From Acidobacteriota bacterium (GTDB taxonomy: Bacteria > Acidobacteriota > Terriglobia > UBA7540): a stretch of 24,892 nt of DNA. Shown here piece by piece: positions 16,582 through 23,399 of this stretch. The DNA is taken from the NCBI GenBank assembly GCA_021828245.1, contig JAKASC010000006.1, positions 1-24,892 of the forward strand. The letters are read 5' to 3'. Under the pieces are notes generated by a model. That model had not been told where the DNA came from. It ran no database searches and worked only from the letters and a program-made list of their open reading frames with translations. Each line of letters starts with the position of its first letter. Position 1 is the first letter of the stretch. A program made the position numbers and the translations under genes.

Positions 16582-19500
16582 ACGCGCTGACACCGGATAT
16601 TCCGGTTCACGTAAGGGACCAGGCGGCAGGGACCAACCCATCCGTCGCGGTCGATGTATTCGAGGATTTGGTGATAAATGCCCGCGGCGCGCGCGTTGGC
16701 GGCGGCGTTTGCGATTCGAAGCTTGATGTGATTCGTTCCGGGGCGAAGGTGCCGGGTCACATCGAAAACATACGGCGGCCACGGACGCGATCCCACCGAA
16801 TTCCCGTTGATCCACGCCTCGGCGACGACCCCAACCTCGCCGCAGTCGAGGAGCACGTCCTCGGAAAGCAAGCTTGACGGCACGGAGACAGTCCTTTCGT
16901 AAATGACGCGTCCCGAAAAATATTCCATACCCGGCACTTTCCAGCTTCCCAGCGGAAGGGATGACGTCCGCGTGGAGAAGGCGAAAGGAGACTCCAGCGG
17001 CTCACTGGCCGCCACCCGCAGGGTGACGCTCTTCGCGCCGTTGGGCAACGGAATTTCAGAAGACGAAGCCACTCTCGCGTCGTCCACAAAAGCGATCCAT
17101 GGAGATCGCATCGCCGGTATTCGGAGCGCGCTCGCCACAACAGGCACTTGAAAGCGCAGCCAGCGATATCCGGTCCGGTCGTCTGCGGTATTCGAGACGC
17201 GCGAGGACGCGATCAAGCCCGGAATAGACGATCCATCGGAGCGGTCGATGCGGCAGGTAAAGCTGCCAGGCTCCGGATCATCGGGATTATGGAGGAACTT
17301 GAGCAGCAGGCTGTTCCAACCGGATTGCAAATGGATGGGGATGCGAGCAGCAAACCCGTCCGTGAACTGGAAATACAAAGGCCGGAGCCAGCGCGAATAC
17401 ACTTTTGCACCGTTCAAAAAAACGGCGCGTGGGCTGGCAGTCCCCAGCACCATCACAGCGTCCGTTTCTGCAGGGCTATAAACGTTGGTCTGAGCGTAGA
17501 TTGTGCCTTCGAGCGGCTCGACGCGAAGCGGCTCAACATAGTCAACGATGAAGTTTTCCGGCGCGTAAGGTCCGCCGACAACCTCGATGGTTCCTAAGGT
17601 CCAGTTTCCTCCATAGTGTCCAATTCTGTAGTCCGCCGCGTTGATTTGCCTCCATTGAAGCAGCCGGTCTTTGTCTCCATGGTACACTGCGCCGTAATCA
17701 ATCGAGCGCTCGGGCGGATAGGTCCGATCGAGTCGTTCATCTGCCGGAATGGGGAACGGACCCATCACGTTCCATTCGCGAATCGACCGGTTCATCGGTG
17801 AAAGCCACGAGAGATTCCACTCCAGTCGGCCGGCACTTTGACTGTACCATCGCTCGCGGAGTCCCCGATTCTTCGGATCGTCAACGACGAAAGCGTAGGG
17901 AAGCGAAATCAGCGGGTCCTCGATGGTCACATTCCACTCGCCGCCAAGCTCCAATGGCTTCGCCGCGTTCGGCGTGTACTCGCCTCGATATTGATGCTGC
18001 CCGCCGCTGAGGACGACAAACAGGGAATCATTAGGTTTTGCAGGCGCCCGGCCATGGACGGTGATCTCGTTGTCGTTGGCCGCAGAAATATAGAGTTCCT
18101 CCAGGTTGGTGGACGTCAGCGCCAAAGGCTGCACCGGCCCTTCGCTGTCAAACGCAACGTAAGCAGCATCCCAAGGCCCAAGACTTAGCCGAACCGCTGT
18201 CCGCTCTCCCGCCGTCTGGTAAAAGAGCGGAGAGCTCTGCCCGGTATGTGCATCCCATCGTTCCGGCCGGCCTTTCGCGCGAAGTCGCAAAACATTGGCG
18301 CGAGGTTTGTCCGTGTCGTTAACGACCCAAAAGAAATCGATACCGTCCTTGATCTTGTGGAGGACGTAAAGGTGATCGGTGGGACCATCAATCACCTCGA
18401 CGTCCGGGTTTACGATCACTTCGCGAACAGCTTCCAATACATCGGGAACGGAACCCGGCACATAGTACGCCCTGCCGCCGTTGGAATTCTCTTTCAGCCG
18501 GTATGGTTCCACCGTGGGGCGGCTATCGAACGTCTCCTTCCAGATTGCTTCCAACTCACGATCATTCCGGCCTGATTCTGCCGAGATCATCGGCAGCCGC
18601 CGATGCGCGATCACCTTTCCGCCGGCTTTGAAAAAGTCCCGCACGCGTTCCGCCGTAGCCCTTCGAATGGTTGACATCGGCGGCAGGACCAAGACGCTGA
18701 ATTGTGAATCTCTGATCTGCAGCAACTTGCCCTCACTCCGGCTTTCAGCCATGTAGTGGTCATCCGCCACCTTGAAATCCAGCCGTTCCTCGGTCAAGCG
18801 GAGCTTGAGCATCGCGTATTGTTCGTTGGTATCAACCGCATCATCGCTCCAGAAAGAGTTGTTCAAGAGCTGCCTGAAGTTCTCAGTCCGGAAAGCCGGG
18901 GCGGATTGACCCCAAATGGAAACCTGCGGATAAAGGAGAAGGACGTCCGCGACGTGATGGCTGTCGCAGTTCATGAAGCTGATCCGCCGCATCTGGTCCG
19001 CATACGCCCGGAACCAGGGCAAATATGGCTGGCTGCGAAACCAATCGGGCGGGAAATTGATCCTCGATAGGTCGTAGTCGAACGCGTGTGGAATGAACTC
19101 GCCGATGTTCCAGGCGCCCAGGCAGTTGGAAACGCGCCTCATCTTTTCAGGACTCAGGTAGGAGCTCTCGCCCTGAACGCCCTGGTTCTCGCACACGACA
19201 TGGCGGCCCTCGAAATCCGCCACGGAAGCGTCTTCCTTAAGCCACACGGACTGCCTGCCCCACTCCACCAGCGTGTCGCAGCCCGGGTTCGAGAGCGAGC
19301 GCAGGATGCGGAAGAAATCGCCTTGCTCCGCCGGCCCGAAGATCAATGATTCCTCCCAGACGTGCCCCGAGTGCTCAATCTTGTGCTGGTGGCACCAATC
19401 CGTGACCTGCTTGAAGAAACTGTCGGAATAGAGCGCGCTCACCGTGTCGAGGAGGTCGCACCGCACCTTCTCGGTTTTTTCGCCGATGTCATAGGTCAGC

Positions 19501-20423
19501 GCGGGGAGGTAAGGTTCCAGGGAATAACCCGCCTGGCGCTGGAAGGTATCGAACAAAGCCGGCGTCCACGGGAGCTTCGCTCCGTAGTCTCCCTCGTGGT
19601 CTGCAAAAGTGGCGGGCATGGCGTTGCCGAAGTATTCTGCGTAACGGCGGTAGAATTCGTCGTAATAAATCTTGATGAATTCCGCGATTGCTTCACGGCT
19701 CATCAAATCAACGGTTCCGTGATCCGGCTGGCCGATGGCCTTTTCCACCGCATAGGTGAAAACGATCCAATCGCCTTCCGGAGCGTCCCACTCAACTTCC
19801 GTGGCGCCGCTTTCGGTTGGTAACTTCTTCAGGCTTTCCCCGTCGAGCGTTTCCTGGCCAGTTTGCCGTCCAACTACCACGGCTATCGTTCCCTGCGGCA
19901 GCGCCACGCGAACGCGCTGAGGGCCGCGAACGGTGGTTTTGCGAGCACGCAGCCGGCGCATGTGAAACTCCGGGTTGGCCGCAACGACCCGGCTTTTGTT
20001 GCTCCCGGGCAACCAATAGTCACGCGCCTCGCCGCTGGGCCACTCGAACTCATCCACCATGCAGAGCGAAAACCCGTACTCCCGCGCCGCCTTCAGCGCT
20101 TCTCCCACCGCCTGCCACCAAGCCTCGGAAAGATACGGCGTTTCCAAGCCGTCCCGGTTGTGAGCGTAGGCGCCATAGACGCCATGATCGACCATCTGCT
20201 TGATCTGCCGCCGCAGTTCCGCGCCCTCGAGCTTGCCGTTCCAAAACCAGAACGGACGGATGCTGTAGCGACGGTCAGGATTCTGGAATTTCTCATGGAG
20301 GGCCTGCAGGCTTCGGTGGGTTCCAGCTTCCCCGCTCTCAAGAGGCCACGCACGGTCAAGCGCCAAGCCGCCGAGTCCGGCGGTCGTGGCTTGCAAGAAG
20401 TTCCGACGACTTATTGGGTTCAC
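16578..20423 (-). CDS. Large GH106-like alpha-L-rhamnosidase, Tat-exported
   Basis: A predicted periplasmic or secreted alpha-L-rhamnosidase of 1281 aa. The start is taken as the GTG at 20423-20421: AAGGAGG lies just upstream and a Tat leader follows at once (NPISRRNFLQATTAGLGGLAL); an ATG 17 codons earlier would begin in repeat sequence. The GH106 catalytic region runs from about residue 50: IRPFWFWNG, DHGVYGAYAHNR, CMVDEFEWPSGEA, FADHEGDYG (in place of the DEP seen in the smaller copy), HSGHVWEES (Glu near 357-358) and HVVCENQG (Glu near 412). The middle has beta domains (PLELGGEWNVTIEDP). The end, about 1163-1281, is a GH2-like galactose-binding jelly roll (YFSGRVIYERTV...AEAWINGNSVG...FDVTRHLRPGTN). 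The family is clear; bond specificity is not. It is the last gene of a minus-strand group with the solute-binding protein and the rhamnonate dehydratase-like gene. Confidence 0.88.
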   Translation of the reverse strand: MNPISRRNFLQATTAGLGGLALDRAWPLESGEAGTHRSLQALHEKFQNPDRRYSIRPFWFWNGKLEGAELRRQIKQMVDHGVYGAYAHNRDGLETPYLSEAWWQAVGEALKAAREYGFSLCMVDEFEWPSGEARDYWLPGSNKSRVVAANPEFHMRRLRARKTTVRGPQRVRVALPQGTIAVVVGRQTGQETLDGESLKKLPTESGATEVEWDAPEGDWIVFTYAVEKAIGQPDHGTVDLMSREAIAEFIKIYYDEFYRRYAEYFGNAMPATFADHEGDYGAKLPWTPALFDTFQRQAGYSLEPYLPALTYDIGEKTEKVRCDLLDTVSALYSDSFFKQVTDWCHQHKIEHSGHVWEESLIFGPAEQGDFFRILRSLSNPGCDTLVEWGRQSVWLKEDASVADFEGRHVVCENQGVQGESSYLSPEKMRRVSNCLGAWNIGEFIPHAFDYDLSRINFPPDWFRSQPYLPWFRAYADQMRRISFMNCDSHHVADVLLLYPQVSIWGQSAPAFRTENFRQLLNNSFWSDDAVDTNEQYAMLKLRLTEERLDFKVADDHYMAESRSEGKLLQIRDSQFSVLVLPPMSTIRRATAERVRDFFKAGGKVIAHRRLPMISAESGRNDRELEAIWKETFDSRPTVEPYRLKENSNGGRAYYVPGSVPDVLEAVREVIVNPDVEVIDGPTDHLYVLHKIKDGIDFFWVVNDTDKPRANVLRLRAKGRPERWDAHTGQSSPLFYQTAGERTAVRLSLGPWDAAYVAFDSEGPVQPLALTSTNLEELYISAANDNEITVHGRAPAKPNDSLFVVLSGGQHQYRGEYTPNAAKPLELGGEWNVTIEDPLISLPYAFVVDDPKNRGLRERWYSQSAGRLEWNLSWLSPMNRSIREWNVMGPFPIPADERLDRTYPPERSIDYGAVYHGDKDRLLQWRQINAADYRIGHYGGNWTLGTIEVVGGPYAPENFIVDYVEPLRVEPLEGTIYAQTNVYSPAETDAVMVLGTASPRAVFLNGAKVYSRWLRPLYFQFTDGFAARIPIHLQSGWNSLLLKFLHNPDDPEPGSFTCRIDRSDGSSIPGLIASSRVSNTADDRTGYRWLRFQVPVVASALRIPAMRSPWIAFVDDARVASSSEIPLPNGAKSVTLRVAASEPLESPFAFSTRTSSLPLGSWKVPGMEYFSGRVIYERTVSVPSSLLSEDVLLDCGEVGVVAEAWINGNSVGSRPWPPYVFDVTRHLRPGTNHIKLRIANAAANARAAGIYHQILEYIDRDGWVGPCRLVPYVNRNIRCQRV

Positions 20424-20467
20424 ACCACCCTCCTTGCCCTCGCACCTGTCCCCGCTTTCGGCGGGTG

Positions 20468-20531
20468 CCCTCACCCACCGCTTCGCGGTTCCCCCTCTCC
20501 CGCCCAGCGGGAGAGGGGACGGAGGTGAGGG
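20468..20531. repeat. REP-like palindromic repeat
   Basis: A nested hairpin: CCCTCACC (20468-20475) pairs with GGTGAGGG (20524-20531), and CCCCTCTCCCGC (20492-20503) pairs with GCGGGAGAGGGG (20507-20518) around a 3-base loop. It lies just upstream of the large GH106 start, between it and the solute-binding protein gene. Related copies occur at 15400-15460 (inverted) and, more distantly, at 23315-23394. Confidence 0.75.
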
Positions 20532-20555
20532 TGGTAAGTGAGGGCTGTACCTTGC

Positions 20556-20575
20556 GGCGCGGCTAAAGCCGTGCC
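20556..20575. repeat. Short intergenic hairpin (CGGCTAAAGCCG type)
   Basis: A 9-bp stem with one G-T pair closes on a two-base loop, centred on the perfect palindrome CGGCTAAAGCCG (20560-20571). It lies 45 bp downstream of the solute-binding protein stop codon. No T-tract follows on the minus strand, so a repeat is more likely than a terminator. Confidence 0.55.
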
Positions 20576-20619
20576 CTGATACCCTACAATCACGACTCTA
20601 AGGCAGTCAGTATTGATCG

Positions 20620-21789
20620 TCATACAGATTGTTCGCGTCTTCGCTCCAGCGATTGCCGGTAGAGTTCGTTAATGGTCTCCACCACCGCGGCCCGCTTACC
20701 ACCGGCTTGAAGGTATTGCACAACCGGGATGCCGGCCCCCACCTGGAACTCGATATATCCCGGATAACGAGGGCGCAGATATGCTCTTTCGATGCTCTCG
20801 AAGGTCCGCTCAAAGAAACCGTTTGTGATGCGGTTGAGAGTCTCATCCTGCCACGCGCTGCGGCGCCCGGGCTGGCCGCCACTCAGTCCATATAGGGTTC
20901 TCTGCCACTCGGCGCTCACGACTTGAGCTGAATACTCCAGGGCCACGTCCCTGGCTGCGCAGCGCGCCGAAATCGCGAGGCCGGCCCCGCCCAGCACGGT
21001 ACGGAGAGGGCGGCCATCGTTCAGCAGAACTGGATTTGCAAATAGAATCAGATGGCTTCCGAATCCGTTGCGGGAATAATTGCTGTAGGTATACGCGAAC
21101 GGGCAGTACGCGTACCGGTCGCTCGTGGCCAGGTGTTCGTACACGGCGATCGGATTCCACTCGTAAATCTCGGCGGGCAAGTAACCGGCAAGCTCCCGCA
21201 ATTCTTCCAATCCTCGCTCTCCCATTTGTGCGTCTACAAACTCCTCGGAATTTGTGGGCACCGATCCACCGCGGGAAACGCACAGCGCGACAAAGTTCAG
21301 GAAGACGTCCCCGGGAATGCCCGGCATCACCACACAACCCTTCCGCGCCAGGTCGAGCACGTCGCGCCATGTGCGGGGCTGGTTCACGCCTGCTTGCTTC
21401 AGCAGGTCAGGACGAAAGCTTGCGGCGGGCGCCGCCGCATCGATGGGAAGCGCGTAGAGACTCCCGTCGTACAGGTAGCTTTCATACGAGGGTCCCGCCG
21501 AATCCGAGGCGAGCTCCTTAAGAAACGAGTCATCGAGCGCCGGTGCGAGGTCGACGAGGCACTTGGATTCGCGGGCAACGCCCATCATCGGGTGATCGAT
21601 CACTAGAAGATCGTAGCGTTCCGCGAGTGGAATCACGCCGGCGTAACCAAAATCGTTCAGGCTGCGCTTTTCCCAATGGATTTCGACGCCCGGGTGCAGT
21701 TCCTCGAAGCGCTGCGCGGTGGCCACCAAAGGCGGCACCGCGCGGCTATGATTCCAGGCAATGCCGCGAAGAACGGTCGTAGCACTCAT
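20620..21789 (-). CDS. Extracellular solute-binding protein family 1, without signal peptide
   Basis: A 389-aa protein with the layout of an ABC-importer sugar-binding protein: an N-terminal lobe (TVLRGIAWNHSRAVPPLVATAQRFEELHPGVEIHWEKRSLNDF), YDLLVIDHPMMG, DGSLYALPIDAAAPAASFRPDLLKQAGV and a C-terminal helix-rich lobe with FERTFESIERAYLRPRYPGY. It lacks any signal peptide, since MSATTVLRG leads directly into the first strand of the fold. An earlier start is impossible because an in-frame TGA (21792-21790) directly precedes the ATG, and GGAGGA sits 7 bp upstream. There is no permease or ATPase gene in the window. It therefore either works in the cytoplasm as a sugar or sugar-acid binding protein or has lost its leader. 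It follows the rhamnonate dehydratase-like gene after 221 bp on the same strand. Confidence 0.85.
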   Translation of the reverse strand: MSATTVLRGIAWNHSRAVPPLVATAQRFEELHPGVEIHWEKRSLNDFGYAGVIPLAERYDLLVIDHPMMGVARESKCLVDLAPALDDSFLKELASDSAGPSYESYLYDGSLYALPIDAAAPAASFRPDLLKQAGVNQPRTWRDVLDLARKGCVVMPGIPGDVFLNFVALCVSRGGSVPTNSEEFVDAQMGERGLEELRELAGYLPAEIYEWNPIAVYEHLATSDRYAYCPFAYTYSNYSRNGFGSHLILFANPVLLNDGRPLRTVLGGAGLAISARCAARDVALEYSAQVVSAEWQRTLYGLSGGQPGRRSAWQDETLNRITNGFFERTFESIERAYLRPRYPGYIEFQVGAGIPVVQYLQAGGKRAAVVETINELYRQSLERRREQSV

Positions 21790-21851
21790 TCATCGATCCT
21801 CCATGAACTAAAACGAACGCCCTGAGCGAGCCGGCGAAACCCGTCGCGGCG

Positions 21852-21933
21852 CACAAACAAGTCAAAAGTCAAAACTCGCAGGCTAAAAGTTGCGACCATG
21901 CTTCGCTTTGTTTTGGCTTTTGACTTGCTTGTG
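21852..21933. repeat. Imperfect 25-bp inverted repeat between two minus-strand genes
   Basis: CAAGTCAAAAGTCAAAAC (21858-21875) pairs with GTTTTGGCTTTTGACTTG (21910-21927) with a single mismatch across 18 bases. Pairing resumes beyond one more mismatch with CACAA (21852-21856) and TTGTG (21929-21933). The loop is about 34 bp. The AT-rich arms contrast with the GC-rich genes. It could be a mobile repeat, or an RNA stem reducing read-through or processing the transcript between the two genes. The rest of the 221-bp spacer holds no gene. Confidence 0.65.
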
Positions 21934-22010
21934 AACACCGGCGCTCTACGAGCGCTGAAAAGCCTACGGTCCAGAGATCGCCGCTACAGTATCCGTGTGC
22001 CGCCGACTTA

Positions 22011-23201
22011 TCAGCCCGCGTACGGCTCAAGATAGTCCGGGTTCAACTCAACTCCGAATCCGGGCTTATCTCCGAGCGTCAGCCGGCCGTTCTCAGGCAA
22101 GGGCTCTCCCACCACCGCGTCAAAGATGGGCCGAACCTCGGTCCCTTCAGCCACGGTTAAATACTCGGCATACGGCGAGTTGATGTTCGAGATGACGAAA
22201 TGATAGTTATAAACGCCCGAACCGTGCGGCACAACCGGAATATCGTAGGGCCGCGCCATGGCTGCGATCCGCCGGACGGCGGTGAGACCTCCGCACCATT
22301 GCAGTTCCGGCTGGATAATATCGCACGCCCGCCGCGAAAGGATGGAATAGTACGCTTTGTAGTCAAACTCCAAGTTGCCGATGGCCACCTGAATCGGGCT
22401 GATGCGGCTGCGCAACTCGGCGTTCAGCGGCTCCGCCCAGCCATTCGGCAGCGGGTCCTCGAACCACTTCACGTCACAGTCGCGCACCCGCTCGGCCAGC
22501 CGCGCTGAAAATTCCAGGTCCCACGACATGTAGCAGTCGATCATCAGCTCCATGTCGTCTCCGATTGCCGACCGGCTTTGCTCCACGCACCGTTGCATCT
22601 GCTGCAATCCCTTCCGGCCGTCGGCAACTCCCCACGGCGCGGCAATCTTCACGCCGAGAAAGCCTCGATCCTTCCAATGGCTGGCCAAATCCGGGTGCGT
22701 GGTCACGTAACAAGGAATACTCTCCTTGGTCTTCCCGCCGATGAGCCGGTAGACGGGCTGCCCCAATGCTTTGCCCACCAGGTCCCAAAGCGCCAGATCC
22801 ACGCCGCTCATCGCCATCGAAGTGACGCCGCCCAAGCCGTAGGGCATTACCGAGCGATACATCTGGTCCCAAATCAGCTCGATGTTGAAGGGGTCCTGAC
22901 CGAGCAAAAAGCGAGAGAAATGCTTCTGAATCACCCCGCAGGCGAAAGGGCCGCCGCCATAGTTGGCTGCTACTCCCGTGACGCCTTCATCCGTGTGCAG
23001 CTCGATAGCGTAAGGGTCCTGGCCGGGCCCCATCCATAGGGTTCGCACCCGCGCGTACCGGGAGTAAAGAGACATGGGGTTGGCAATCAGCGAATTCGTT
23101 TGCCATCCTCCGCCCCAATACTGCGACTCGCCTACCTCGGCTCCCTTCTGTCCCTCAGTGCCGGAACGGATTCGATAAAGCTTAACGGCTGTAATCTTCA
23201 T
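22011..23201 (-). CDS. L-rhamnonate dehydratase-like enzyme (enolase superfamily)
   Basis: A 396-aa cytoplasmic enzyme of the mandelate racemase/enolase superfamily, closest by my reading to L-rhamnonate dehydratase, which converts L-rhamnonate to 2-keto-3-deoxy-L-rhamnonate. Matching blocks include NPMSLYSRY, SGVDLALWDLVGKALGQPVYRLIGG, LMIDCYMSW (D222, metal ligand), KWFEDPLP (E248, metal ligand), DIIQPELQWCGGLTAVRRIAAMA, VVPHGSGVY (H326, catalytic) and RPIFDAVVGEPLPENGRL..DKPGFGVELN. The third metal ligand, normally a Glu right after Gly, appears here as IGNLEFD (G275-N276-L277-E278), a displaced motif that may mean altered chemistry or an alignment shift. GGAGGAG lies 5 bp before the ATG and a TATAAT box is upstream. 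It leads a minus-strand group with the solute-binding protein and large rhamnosidase genes. A related acid-sugar dehydratase is the main alternative. Confidence 0.85.
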   Translation of the reverse strand: MKITAVKLYRIRSGTEGQKGAEVGESQYWGGGWQTNSLIANPMSLYSRYARVRTLWMGPGQDPYAIELHTDEGVTGVAANYGGGPFACGVIQKHFSRFLLGQDPFNIELIWDQMYRSVMPYGLGGVTSMAMSGVDLALWDLVGKALGQPVYRLIGGKTKESIPCYVTTHPDLASHWKDRGFLGVKIAAPWGVADGRKGLQQMQRCVEQSRSAIGDDMELMIDCYMSWDLEFSARLAERVRDCDVKWFEDPLPNGWAEPLNAELRSRISPIQVAIGNLEFDYKAYYSILSRRACDIIQPELQWCGGLTAVRRIAAMARPYDIPVVPHGSGVYNYHFVISNINSPYAEYLTVAEGTEVRPIFDAVVGEPLPENGRLTLGDKPGFGVELNPDYLEPYAG

Positions 23202-23240
23202 GGTGTCTCCTCCAGCCGGAAATTATACTCTGGCTGGCAC
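23202..23240 (-). promoter_or_regulatory. Likely promoter with palindrome upstream of rhamnonate dehydratase-like gene
   Basis: On the minus strand a perfect TATAAT (23227-23222) lies about 20 bp before the ATG. It is enclosed by an inverted repeat CCAGCC (23237-23232) and GGCTGG (23217-23212) that could be an operator. A good -35 box is not seen at 17-18 bp. The Shine-Dalgarno GGAGGAG (23213-23207) overlaps the right arm, so the leader would be very short. Confidence 0.4.
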
Positions 23241-23314
23241 GATTCGATTGCGGATTTAAGCGGGTTGCCGAAAACGGTTTCTAAGCCTGCCATCCCGAAA
23301 ACTTCGGATCACAG

Positions 23315-23394
23315 ACCCCTCACCCGGCTCGCGCCGCTCGCCACCCTTGCCCTTGGCGAGAGGGTGCCCGACGTAGGAGGGCGGCTGAGGGGCG
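23315..23394. repeat. REP-like palindromic repeat, third copy (diverged)
   Basis: CCCCTCACCCGG near 23317 is matched by CTGAGGGGCG near 23385-23394, and the interior has CACCCTTGCCCTTGGCGAGAGGGTG. The design (CCCTCACCC, a CGC-rich spacer, then a GAGAGGG block) matches the repeats at 15400 and 20468. It fills most of the gap between the 462-codon ORF and the promoter region of the rhamnonate dehydratase-like gene. Confidence 0.55.
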
Positions 23395-23399
23395 TTTTC

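Noticed and set aside
15244..16815. 523-codon minus-strand ORF
   Set aside because: Antisense to the mannonate dehydratase and the end of GH172, both with clear family motifs.
20556..20575. Hairpin after the solute-binding protein gene considered as an intrinsic terminator
   Set aside because: No T-tract follows on the relevant strand; kept as a repeat only.
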